In this document: positions 43,033-50,274 of the stretch, piece after piece | Layout: every line of letters begins with the position of its first letter | How positions within the stretch are numbered: position 1 is the stretch's first letter | Assembly: GCA_026390165.1 (NCBI GenBank) | Contig: JAPLGM010000012.1 | Coordinates: 147,433 to 211,432 of the forward strand | Reading direction: 5' to 3' | DNA length: 64,000 bases | Origin: Campylobacterales bacterium | GTDB taxonomy: Bacteria; Campylobacterota; Campylobacteria; Campylobacterales; Sulfurimonadaceae | Notes under the pieces: model-generated | Databases searched by the model: none | Seen by the model: the letters and a program-made list of their open reading frames with translations, nothing else | Told to the model about the DNA's origin: nothing | Position numbers and translations under genes: made by a program

Positions 43033-43521
43033 ATGGAATATTTAACAACAGACAATATAGCAATATATGGAGCAGTAGTAGCTACATTGGCTTTTTGTAT
43101 AACAGTACTTCAATATCGCTTTTCTATAAAAGACAAAAAAGTACAATTAAAAATTAGTTGGAGAAAGCACCCTGATTTTGAGCAAAATATGATAAATCGT
43201 GGAGTTTATTTTGATGGTGAGTATGGTGGAAGTGGTGAAGCGTATATAGTAACCGTGATAAATATTGGTAATATAGATGCGTATATTAATGAAATTTACG
43301 GTGTATCAATGGATACTGTCAAACATAATGTTATATTTGAAATGGATTCAAGATACAGAGTAGTTTCTCAATATGGAGCAGAAAAAATATCGCCTAAAGC
43401 AAAAAAAGACTACAGCATCTATTTTGGTAAAGATAGCGAAATTTCTGAATTAAAAAGATGCATTGCCATAGATGGTACGGGCAAAAAGTGGAAAGGAACT
43501 TATAATGTAAGAAATGGCTAA
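43033..43521 (+). CDS. Small membrane-anchored protein of unknown function
   Basis: A 162-residue protein with one N-terminal membrane segment (about residues 9-28, AIYGAVVATLAFCITVLQY) and a cytoplasmic beta-rich domain. The pattern AYIVTVINIGNIDAYINEIYGV followed by DYSIYFGKDSEI resembles the small Ig-like domains of accessory membrane proteins encoded near defence genes. I cannot name a family. It follows the possible HEPN gene by 20 bases. Confidence 0.6.
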   Translation: MEYLTTDNIAIYGAVVATLAFCITVLQYRFSIKDKKVQLKISWRKHPDFEQNMINRGVYFDGEYGGSGEAYIVTVINIGNIDAYINEIYGVSMDTVKHNVIFEMDSRYRVVSQYGAEKISPKAKKDYSIYFGKDSEISELKRCIAIDGTGKKWKGTYNVRNG

Positions 43522-43674
43522 ATCAAAATGACTAAACGATTGGAGGGGGAACTAAATGAGCAGTCATATAAACAAAACACTAAAATTTAGTATACATTTA
43601 GTTTATAGAGACTATCATTACATTGATAGAGCCTCCCAAGCCTCTTTACAATGCTCACAGGGGGAGGACTATAA

Positions 43675-44037
43675 ATGACTTCTCAATTTCCCCAATCTTA
43701 TAACAGATTTTTTAAATCCATAGATGAACAAATCGAACTGCTAAAATCTCGCGGTATGTTGTTCCGTGATGAAAGTCAGGCAAAACATCATCTGCTCAAT
43801 CTCAACTATTACCGACTGAGCGGATATTGGCTCCCGTTCAAACAATCGGATGATTCTTTCTCTCGTTCCCACTTTCCAAGTGGGAATGCAGACTGGTGCT
43901 ATACACTCCCACTCAGGAGAGACTGTGAAAGAACCTATCTCTTTTTCAGTCTCAGGAGAGTGGGAGCGAGGCAAAAAAACTTACGCACTAATGAGTGGAA
44001 GAATAAAGTAAAAATGAATAGCGATAGGCTGAATTAA
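43675..44037 (+). pseudogene. Truncated Abi_2 (AbiD/AbiF-like) gene
   Basis: The first ~63 residues (YNRFFKSIDEQIELLKSRGM, then AKHHLLNLNYYRLSGYWLPF) are a clear Abi_2 start, as in lactococcal AbiD/AbiF phage-exclusion proteins, behind a strong GGGGGAGG site. After residue 63 the frame enters a palindromic element (43862-43970) and then unrelated sequence, ending at 120 residues where about 300 are normal. The HEPN-like body of Abi_2 is lost, so the gene is almost certainly dead, broken by the element or at a later recombination joint. Confidence 0.75.
43862..43970. repeat. REP-like palindromic element inserted in the Abi_2 gene
   Basis: The ends CTCGTTCCCACT (43862-43873) and AGTGGGAGCGAG (43959-43970) are inverted repeats (11 of 12). 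Inside the left end is a perfect palindrome TTCCCACTT-TCC-AAGTGGGAA (43866-43886). The right half pairs CTCCCACTC (43906-43914) with GAGTGGGAG (43958-43966), with GAGACTG and CAGTCTC pairing inside. The GTTCCCA...TGGGAATGC core is the kind seen in REP/REPIN-type repeats. GC content is higher than the surroundings. Confidence 0.7.
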
Positions 44038-44038
44038 A

Positions 44039-44851
44039 ATGAGCAAACGATTAAGCAGTACGGATTTCGTAAAAACGGATAGATTCCAAACATTACCGAC
44101 ACGTGCATGCTTGCGTGTATATCAAGCCAACATCCTCACACTCCTACGGCTAGAAAAAAAACTGCTCTACGACAAAGAGACAAAAATAGCTATTGCCAAT
44201 CATAAGGGTAAAGAGATTTTTATAACGGAATTTTTGTTTGCGAAAAACAGAGGATTGATAGACGATTTACGTGGACATAGCGAATTTGAGAAAGAATATT
44301 TTATTCTTTTACCCTATATTTTTATGCACATTGAAGAAGTATACAAAGATTTAAAATCAAATCGATATTGCCATATTTTTACCGATGATACGGATAAAAA
44401 AATATCCCATATTGTGGACGATAACGGATTTTTAATTTCTATTTATTGCTTAAGAGAAAAAGAGTTTGAGAGATTTAAGAAAAAATCGGAGCTTTTACAT
44501 CAAACTTGCAAGGGAGTATGCGCCCATTTCTCCATCCTGAGTCCAGCGAGGGCGACTTTCTGGCGTCATGCAAGTCTGATACAAAAATTATACACCCATT
44601 TTTCTAAAAATACATTAACACAAGATGATTTTATTGTTTTAGTCGATGAGATTTTAAGTGCCAAAGAAACACTCAAAAAGTACAAAAAACACTTCGATAG
44701 CCTAACTGCGATTGATAAAATCGAGATAAAAGAGGCGACAGAAAAGCTAGAGGCTAGAGTGGTTGAGTGTGAGAAAGAGATTGATACGATGGTGTATGCT
44801 CTTTATGGGTTGAGTGCGGATGAGATTGGAATTTTGGAGGGGAAGAGATGA
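44039..44851 (+). CDS. Chimeric protein ending in a Type IIG restriction enzyme tail
   Basis: A 270-residue frame with two parts. The last ~80 residues (DEILSAKETLKKYKKHFDSL, then EIDTMVYALYGLSADEIGILEG) match the very C-terminus of Type IIG restriction-modification enzymes, which ends with a helical pair and a YGLxxxEI motif. The first ~190 residues I do not recognise; they do not look like a specificity domain. Between them a 72-base stretch (44504-44575) with inverted ends may be another inserted repeat. There is no recognisable ribosome site. It may be expressed but not as a restriction enzyme. Confidence 0.5.
   Translation: MSKRLSSTDFVKTDRFQTLPTRACLRVYQANILTLLRLEKKLLYDKETKIAIANHKGKEIFITEFLFAKNRGLIDDLRGHSEFEKEYFILLPYIFMHIEEVYKDLKSNRYCHIFTDDTDKKISHIVDDNGFLISIYCLREKEFERFKKKSELLHQTCKGVCAHFSILSPARATFWRHASLIQKLYTHFSKNTLTQDDFIVLVDEILSAKETLKKYKKHFDSLTAIDKIEIKEATEKLEARVVECEKEIDTMVYALYGLSADEIGILEGKR
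44504..44575. repeat. Possible small inserted repeat with inverted ends
   Basis: ACTTGCA (44504-44510) and TGCAAGT (44569-44575) are perfect inverted ends, with further imperfect pairing inside (ATGCGCCCA against TGGCGTCAT). The stretch is more GC-rich than its neighbours and encodes a segment (KGVCAHFSILSPARATFWRH) unlike the surrounding Lys/Glu-rich protein. Weak on its own. Confidence 0.35.
44801..44845 (+). repeat. Direct repeat copy 1 (restriction-enzyme tail)
   Basis: These 45 bases recur at 46178-46222 with 43 identical; they encode LYGLSADEIGILEGK. The DUF3800 gene and its neighbour lie between the copies. Confidence 0.85.
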
Positions 44852-45540
44852 AATATAAGATATTTTGTGATGAGTCAAATCATCTTCATAATGATAAATC
44901 CGATTTGATGGTAATCGGTGGGATAGGTTGTCCCTCTGAAAGTGTAGAGTTTGTCAATAGGTATATCAAACATTTAAAACATAAGCATAATGCAATTGGT
45001 GAGCTTAAATGGACGAAACTCAATAATAATAAAAAAGCATTTTATAAAGAGCTTTTAGAGTTTTTTTTCTCAAGTGTTCATTTGAAGTTTAATACCCAAG
45101 TGGTTTTGAATAAATCAAGACTCAATCACAATCAATATAATGAGGGTGAAGCAGATATATTTTATTATAAGATGTACTATTATGCACTAGTGCCATTTCT
45201 TAGACCAAATGATACCTATAATATTTTTATGGACTATAAAGATACCAAAGGTGGACAAAGAGTATCACAACTCAAAAAGATAATTCACAATAAATTTTAT
45301 GGGAATATTGATGTTGATTTTACGATTATACACTCCCATGAGTCTCAAATCATGCAATTAACTGATGTGATGATAGGAGCGATAGGATACAAAAATAGAA
45401 AAGATATTGATAAGAATAGTGAGATAAAAAACTTCATCATCGCTACTATTGAGGAGTTAGGAGGTATCTCTTTGGATAATGCAACTCCACCATGGGAAGA
45501 AAAATATCGGATTTTTAGATTTGTTCCAAGGTTATTTTGA
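44848..45540 (+). CDS. DUF3800 domain protein
   Basis: A 230-residue protein with the DUF3800 pattern: an acidic start KYKIFCDESNHL (DES motif), a central FYYKMYYYALVPF helix, NIFMDYKD, and the closing IHSHESQIMQLTDVMIGAIGYKNR. DUF3800 proteins have an RNase H-like fold with conserved acidic residues and occur in phage-defence and mobile contexts; function is not established. The ATG overlaps the upstream stop (ATGA). The next gene overlaps it by one base, so the pair looks like a unit. Confidence 0.83.
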   Translation: MKYKIFCDESNHLHNDKSDLMVIGGIGCPSESVEFVNRYIKHLKHKHNAIGELKWTKLNNNKKAFYKELLEFFFSSVHLKFNTQVVLNKSRLNHNQYNEGEADIFYYKMYYYALVPFLRPNDTYNIFMDYKDTKGGQRVSQLKKIIHNKFYGNIDVDFTIIHSHESQIMQLTDVMIGAIGYKNRKDIDKNSEIKNFIIATIEELGGISLDNATPPWEEKYRIFRFVPRLF

Positions 45541-46052
45541 TGTTTAAAGAGATAATTGATTTTACAAATTGTTGTGATGAAGATAAGATTATAGATTTTT
45601 TATATGATGTTTTTAAAAGAGATTTTATTCACAACTCATGTTATTTGGCAAATGCTATTTATATTGACCCTACCTCTAAAGATAAGCGTAACGAAAAAGA
45701 GAAAATATTTTGGCATATCGTTACCAAAGATGATGCGAAAAGTCAAAAACGAGAGCTAGATAAAAATAGAGCTTCACGCATAAGATGGATAAAAAAGATG
45801 ATTTTAAATCATAATCATCATAAAATAAAACTGTTTTACCATTATGAGAATAGACAAAAAGTTGTTAGGTTATATTTATGGGCGTATGATGAAAATTTTA
45901 TTGTGATTATCCAAAAATTAGGTAAAAGTTCAAGTCACTTAGTGACATCATTTTACATAGATAAACACTATAATAGAAATATTTATGAAACAAGATACCA
46001 AAACTATCTATCAAAAAAAGATATAAATTTAGAAAAGTGTGAGTGGTTTTGA
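45540..46052 (+). CDS. Unknown partner of the DUF3800 protein, possibly an RNase-fold toxin
   Basis: A 170-residue basic protein. I do not recognise a family with certainty. The C-terminal part reads as a small mixed sheet: KLFYHYENRQKVVRLYLWAY, then NFIVIIQKLGKSSSHLVTSFYI, ending in YETRYQNYL. The strand with SSHLVTSFYI resembles the last strands of barnase/RelE-like (BECR) RNases, which often read HLVTAYP. This is inference. The start ATG overlaps the DUF3800 stop (TGATG); an in-frame TTG three bases earlier is possible. Confidence 0.6.
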   Translation: MFKEIIDFTNCCDEDKIIDFLYDVFKRDFIHNSCYLANAIYIDPTSKDKRNEKEKIFWHIVTKDDAKSQKRELDKNRASRIRWIKKMILNHNHHKIKLFYHYENRQKVVRLYLWAYDENFIVIIQKLGKSSSHLVTSFYIDKHYNRNIYETRYQNYLSKKDINLEKCEWF

Positions 46053-46165
46053 AGTTGTTCGCCCATAAGGCAGGACGAAGAGCCATCTCTTGAAAACCAA
46101 ATGGTATCTGAGCATCTCAATTATACTAATAAATAGTATTGGATAGGCTTAAATAGAGAATAAAA

Positions 46166-46252
46166 TTATTAGATGCACTTTATGGGTTGAGTGCGGATGA
46201 AATTGGGATTTTGGAGGGGAAGTTAAAAGAGATATTAGAAGTTACCCCTTGA
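46166..46252 (+). pseudogene. Second C-terminal fragment of a Type IIG restriction enzyme
   Basis: Twenty-eight codons ending in a stop encode LDALYGLSADEIGILEGKLKEILE, the same tail as at 44801-44845 but with a longer, probably more original, ending. It contains direct repeat copy 2 (46178-46222). No start codon or ribosome site precedes it. It is a leftover of the restriction-modification gene, or of a second allele, beyond the DUF3800 pair. Confidence 0.75.
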
Positions 46253-46262
46253 AAACAAGGGG
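46245..46262. terminator. Short hairpin after the restriction-enzyme tail
   Basis: CCCCTTG and CAAGGGG form a 7-bp stem around AAAA, overlapping the stop of the tail fragment. It may have been the terminator of the original restriction-modification gene; no U-tract follows. Confidence 0.45.
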
Positions 46263-46366
46263 AGCGCATAAAGCTATTTATGAGAGTATTATAGCATAAA
46301 ACAAAAATGGGATATCCGAAATAAACAAAGATGATTTCGAATTGGTAAAGGGGTAACAAAATAGGG

Positions 46367-46468
46367 ATGATACATAAAGAAGAGTTTGGTGAGTTGAAAA
46401 AAAGTGTAGCAGATTTGTTGGATTTAACCCCGCCGAAAGAATCGACGGGTCTTCCCGAAGGTAATTAG
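46367..46468 (+). CDS. Doubtful small frame (33 residues)
   Basis: A 33-codon frame starting MIHKEEFGELKKSVADLLDL and ending TGLPEGN. Its composition is protein-like, with a helical first half. A GGG triplet 1 base before the ATG is a poor ribosome site. It could be a gene remnant like its neighbours. Confidence 0.25.
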   Translation: MIHKEEFGELKKSVADLLDLTPPKESTGLPEGN

Positions 46469-46558
46469 ACGAAAATTATAACATAATATAAACAAAAAGT
46501 TTATAAAATCGGCAACAGGCTAAATTAAAATAAATAAAACCCAAAAAGGAAATAAGAA

Positions 46559-47326
46559 ATGAAAGAAATACTAATTACAAACGACGATGGATACGAATCG
46601 GAGGGGTTACTTGCCCTGATTGATGCGCTAAAAGAGTTTGGACATATTACGGTGGTTGCCCCCTCTACGGAAAAATCGGCATGCGGACATTCTCTGACGC
46701 TTACTCGCCCTCTTAGCTTTATTGGTGTTGGGGATGATTTTTACAAACTCGATGACGGTACACCGAGTGATTGTGTCTATTTGGCACTTAATTCACTGTT
46801 TGAGATACGTAAGCCTGATTTGATCGTGAGCGGAATCAATAAAGGTTCCAATATGGGGGAGGACATCACCTATTCAGGGACGGCAGCGGCGGCGATGGAG
46901 GGGGTTCTTCAAGGTATCCCTTCCATCGCCATTTCCCAAGTGATGGATTTTACCCAGCCTGTGGGGGATTTTGCTCTTGCCAAAAAAGCGATTCATACCC
47001 TTGTCGAAAAAATCTTTGCGGGGGATTTTCCATTGGGTGAGCGAGAATTTTTAAATGTTAATATCCCTTACAATGCAGAAGAATTGACGTTTGAAGTGAC
47101 CTATGCAGGGTATCGCTACTATGCCAACGATGCTCATTTACACCGCAATCCGCGAGGTTTGGAATATTATTGGTTGGGACTGCATCCGCTTGAATATAAA
47201 CCGCGTGCTAATCGTGAGGGGTACTGTGATTTTGAGGCGATTGAAGCGGGGAAAGTATCCGTAAGTCCGATCAAACTAGATTTGACTGCCTATAAATCAA
47301 TGAAGAAATTAAAAGAGTGGCTATGA
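46559..47326 (+). CDS. surE: 5'/3'-nucleotidase SurE
   Basis: A 255-residue metal-dependent phosphatase of nucleoside monophosphates. The N-terminal ITNDDGYESEGLLAL motif holds the metal-binding Asp-Asp; APSTEKSACGHSLTL and VSGINKGSNMGEDITYSGTVxA-type sequence (here GTAAAAMEG) complete the active site. The length matches the ~260 of the family. An AAAAAGGA ribosome site precedes the ATG. It is followed by a ThiF-like gene with a 4-base overlap, an operon arrangement seen in other Campylobacterota. Confidence 0.94.
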   Translation: MKEILITNDDGYESEGLLALIDALKEFGHITVVAPSTEKSACGHSLTLTRPLSFIGVGDDFYKLDDGTPSDCVYLALNSLFEIRKPDLIVSGINKGSNMGEDITYSGTAAAAMEGVLQGIPSIAISQVMDFTQPVGDFALAKKAIHTLVEKIFAGDFPLGEREFLNVNIPYNAEELTFEVTYAGYRYYANDAHLHRNPRGLEYYWLGLHPLEYKPRANREGYCDFEAIEAGKVSVSPIKLDLTAYKSMKKLKEWL

Positions 47327-47961
47327 GAAATACCCGCACACAATTAGTTTTCGGTGAAGAGACGTTTGAGAAACTGCAAAACGGAAAAATCCTCCTCTTG
47401 GGAGTCGGAGGGGTCGGAAGTTTTTGTCTTGACTGTCTTTATCGTTCGGGTGTACGAGATATTACCATTGTCGATTTTGATCGTTATGACCTCTCCAATC
47501 AAAACCGTCAGATGCACTCCGAAATGCACGAAGGGGAGCTAAAGGTTGAGGCATTAAAAAGTCATTATCCTGAAGTGATTGCCATTTCTGAAAAAATTAC
47601 CCCCGAGTGGGTCGAAGCGTTTGATTTTGAGCCGTACGATTTAGTTCTTGATGCGATTGATGATCTGCGTGCCAAAATCGCTGTTATCGAAAAATGTTAT
47701 CCGAAACTCATCAGTGCCGTCGGTTCAGCAAAACGGCTTGATCCGACCAAAGTCGAAATACGCCCCTTGAAAAAAACGGAGGGGGATCCCTTTGCTTCCA
47801 AGCTTCGGTATGAGCTGCGAAAACGTAATTTTAAAGGGGATTTTCCCTGTATTTGCAGCAGCGAACTCCCTTGTATCAAAGAGAAGGGAAGTTTTGTAGG
47901 GGTAACAGGGACTTTTGGACTGGCAATGTGCTCGTTGGCGTTGCGACGGCTAGGAGATTAA
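47323..47961 (+). CDS. tcdA: ThiF-fold enzyme, TcdA-like (tRNA threonylcarbamoyladenosine dehydratase)
   Basis: A 212-residue E1-like enzyme. The nucleotide-binding motif is ILLLGVGGVGSFCLDCLYRSGV, then IVDFDRYDLSNQNRQMHS with the Arg and Gln of the ATP site. DLVLDAIDDLRAKI and the late ICSSELPC match TcdA (CsdL/YgdL), which cyclises t6A in tRNA. The start is the ATG at 47323 overlapping the surE stop; an in-frame GTG two codons earlier is less likely. The enzyme is shorter than E. coli TcdA (268), lacking its C-terminal extension. The gene ends convergently with the Hpt gene, overlapping by 4 bases. Confidence 0.83.
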   Translation: MRNTRTQLVFGEETFEKLQNGKILLLGVGGVGSFCLDCLYRSGVRDITIVDFDRYDLSNQNRQMHSEMHEGELKVEALKSHYPEVIAISEKITPEWVEAFDFEPYDLVLDAIDDLRAKIAVIEKCYPKLISAVGSAKRLDPTKVEIRPLKKTEGDPFASKLRYELRKRNFKGDFPCICSSELPCIKEKGSFVGVTGTFGLAMCSLALRRLGD

Positions 47962-48479
47962 CCAAACACCCTTTTAAGATCAACGAGGTAATGTTTGAGA
48001 TTTTCCAAATGCGCTTCAATGATTCGACTATCATTTCCCGTTTTGACGTAGGTGTTGAAATCGATAAGAACATCGGAAACGCCCCCTGTACCTAAACTGG
48101 TAGAGGAGCCTTTGAGGCTATGAGAAATAGTTTCGATTCTTTCATAATTTTTCGCACGAACAGCTTCTTCGAGATTTGAGAGTTCAGCATCGAATTGTTG
48201 AATTAATTCACCGATAAACATATCCGCATCTTCTTGTGAAAGACCCAAAAGTTCAACAGCTCGATCATTACTGAAAGGTTTGTATGTTTTTGAAGGCAAC
48301 TCAATAGGGGGAATCTTTATTTCTTCTGGTGTGATTACGGTTTGAACGTGAAGAGGGGAAGGTTCTTGGTGTTTGTCAGAGATCGTTTCACGGGGATATT
48401 TTTTTCTAAATACGAGGTATACAAACGAGATAGTGACTATTAAAAGGGCTATAACAATGAGATAAAGTGAGAGTGTCAT
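47958..48479 (-). CDS. Membrane-anchored Hpt (histidine phosphotransfer) protein
   Basis: A 173-residue protein. Residues 3-23 form a membrane segment, followed by a Pro-rich linker and a C-terminal Hpt four-helix domain. The phosphorylated His lies in IETISHSLKGSSTSLGTGGV, an intact Hpt motif. It would relay phosphate between a kinase and a regulator not found next to it. The start is set at the ATG at 48479, behind a GGGGA site; an upstream in-frame ATG would add ten residues with no signal. Confidence 0.82.
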   Translation of the reverse strand: MTLSLYLIVIALLIVTISFVYLVFRKKYPRETISDKHQEPSPLHVQTVITPEEIKIPPIELPSKTYKPFSNDRAVELLGLSQEDADMFIGELIQQFDAELSNLEEAVRAKNYERIETISHSLKGSSTSLGTGGVSDVLIDFNTYVKTGNDSRIIEAHLENLKHYLVDLKRVFG

Positions 48480-48576
48480 GACAATTTCCCCATTTATTCT
48501 CAAGATCATTCATAATTTTATTCAATATTTTTATTGAATTACCTTAAGAATGGATGGTTTGCATCAGGATACACAT

Positions 48577-49005
48577 TTAATTATAACTATAACTCCACCC
48601 GCTCAATCCATCTTTTGCCTCTTTAAACCCTGACGAATCCCCTAAAAAATCAATAATATGCATTAATCTCCACGGAATCGTATTTGCCTCGGCATCATCG
48701 AGAATATGACGGGGCATCGGAGTCTCTTGAGAGGTGATGGCAAACCCAATACGCTCTAAGTTACTCAGAACATGAGAGGTCTGAGTGATGGCGTGCTCTT
48801 GACAGAATTTCGCTAATAGTTGTGTTTTTATTGCTTCAGGAATAGTATCGGAGGTGTTTAAAAAAATACTAAAATGAAGCGGAAGTTCAGGGGCTGCCAT
48901 CATCGAGGGGGCTGCCATAATAATATACTCGACGTTTTCGAGATGCTTCTCTATTTCATTAGCGGAGAGATAAGTGATAATATTGAGGGGTTTGGCTTCA
49001 AACAT
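48577..49005 (-). CDS. Protein of unknown function, second gene of a pair
   Basis: A 142-residue protein with no family I know. It begins with a strand-helix pattern (KPLNIITYLSANEIEKHLENVEYIIMAAP) and has an alternating sheet in the middle (ELPLHFSIFL). The C-terminal part includes MPRHILDDAEANTIPWRLMHIIDFL. It overlaps the preceding gene by 8 bases, so the two are translationally coupled. There is no signal peptide or membrane segment. Confidence 0.6.
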   Translation of the reverse strand: MFEAKPLNIITYLSANEIEKHLENVEYIIMAAPSMMAAPELPLHFSIFLNTSDTIPEAIKTQLLAKFCQEHAITQTSHVLSNLERIGFAITSQETPMPRHILDDAEANTIPWRLMHIIDFLGDSSGFKEAKDGLSGWSYSYN

Positions 49006-49486
49006 TGGTTGTGTTCCCGTTTAGTATTTTTTCGATCAAAGAGGTGATTCCGATATGGAGATTATAATTGGGGATTGGAAAATCGAGATTTTCATCAATG
49101 AGATTCACCGTGTAACCGCTCAAATAGGTTCCGAGTTTTTCCAAATCAATAGGTTGATAGGTATCGGATTTGATTTTAGTGCGTACGAGTTTTCCACACT
49201 CGTTGCTTTTGGCAAGGGTAAAAGCGAGGGTTTTAAGGCTCATAAGATCACACCAGCGCAAGAAAAGAGGAGGGGTTAATTCCATTGCTACTTTTCCCTC
49301 AGGATCAAAAAGAAGATGTTGATCGCGTAGCGGAATAAGAACGCTCAAAATTGCTTCACAATAGGGGAGAGTTTTTTTCGCCCAAAAAGGAGCTTCATCA
49401 AGACGCTCAAGCGTTACCGTGATTGCACCCATAATAGCGCGCGATTCACCTGATTTGAGCAGAGTGGACATGGAGTTTAAAATCAT
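48998..49486 (-). CDS. Protein of unknown function, first gene of a pair
   Basis: A 162-residue, mostly helical protein. The start MILNSMSTLLKSGESRAIMGAI follows a GGAGAAAAT site. The sequence is Leu-rich with several short amphipathic helices, has no membrane segment strong enough to call, and ends NLHIGITSLIEKIL. I do not recognise it. Its partner gene overlaps by 8 bases. It faces the DUF445 gene with ~70 bases between them. Confidence 0.6.
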   Translation of the reverse strand: MILNSMSTLLKSGESRAIMGAITVTLERLDEAPFWAKKTLPYCEAILSVLIPLRDQHLLFDPEGKVAMELTPPLFLRWCDLMSLKTLAFTLAKSNECGKLVRTKIKSDTYQPIDLEKLGTYLSGYTVNLIDENLDFPIPNYNLHIGITSLIEKILNGNTTNV

Positions 49487-49558
49487 TATTTTCTCCTAAA
49501 TTTTCGCAACTGTAACCTTTTTTGTATAATACCTCTATTAATACAAAAGGGTGAGCAA

Positions 49559-50257
49559 ATGGACAAAGGTTGGATGACAAACGCAATTTCGTTAGGATTA
49601 GTAGGGGGCTCGTATGCGTTTGGCGGAATTGGCTCTGATATGTTGCGCAGTGCTGGGTTATTTGCCCTCTCAGGAGCAGTGACCAATCAGCTTGCGATTC
49701 ACATGCTGTTTGAAAAAGTACCGTTTTTATACGGCTCAGGGATTATTCTTGATCGGTTTGAATCAATTCGTGAAGCGTTAAAAGTGCTCATTATGGAACA
49801 GTTCTTTACCCCTGAAAAAATCGAGTCGTTTGTCGCATCCCAAGAGCGTACTATTGATTTAGCTCCGATTATTGAAGTGACTGATTTCACCCCTGCTTAC
49901 AACGCCCTTGTGAAGAGTGTAATGGAATCAAGCTTGGGTGGAATGTTAGGGATGTTTGGGGGGGAAGCGGTACTCGGCAAACTCAAAGAGCCATTTTTGG
50001 AAAAGATCAAAGCCTCCACGATAGAAATCTCTCAAAGTGAATCGTTTATTAATGCCCTCAATGTGCACCTACATCAAGGGAGCAGCCATTTAGCCGATAC
50101 GATAGAAGAAATCGTTGAATTGCGTCTTGCAGAACTTACCCCTGTGATGGTCAAAGAGATGCTTCACGGGTTGATGAAAGAGCATTTAGGGTGGCTTGTT
50201 GTGTGGGGCGGTGTGTTTGGGGGAGCGATAGGAATTGTATCAGCGTTCCTAATTTAA
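49559..50257 (+). CDS. DUF445 family membrane protein
   Basis: A 232-residue protein with two hydrophobic segments at the start (residues ~8-50), a helical soluble middle and a C-terminal membrane segment (WLVVWGGVFGGAIGIVSAFL). The GAVTNQLAIHMLFEKVPFLYGSG segment is the DUF445 signature. Its function is unknown; family members sit in the inner membrane. A TATAAT-like box and an AAAAGGGTGAG ribosome site precede it. It lies just before clpB but clpB has its own promoter. Confidence 0.82.
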   Translation: MDKGWMTNAISLGLVGGSYAFGGIGSDMLRSAGLFALSGAVTNQLAIHMLFEKVPFLYGSGIILDRFESIREALKVLIMEQFFTPEKIESFVASQERTIDLAPIIEVTDFTPAYNALVKSVMESSLGGMLGMFGGEAVLGKLKEPFLEKIKASTIEISQSESFINALNVHLHQGSSHLADTIEEIVELRLAELTPVMVKEMLHGLMKEHLGWLVVWGGVFGGAIGIVSAFLI

Positions 50258-50274
50258 AAATTGCACTCAAAAGA

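Larger units (their letters stand above)
46053..46558. other. 506-base gap with island remnants
   Basis: No full gene. It contains a second restriction-enzyme tail fragment (46166-46252), a short hairpin (46245-46262), a doubtful 33-codon frame (46367-46468) and, near the right end, another copy of the GGCTAAATTAAAAT junction motif (46511-46524). The part 46053-46165 shows nothing I can interpret. The right edge marks the return to core genes (surE). Confidence 0.7.
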
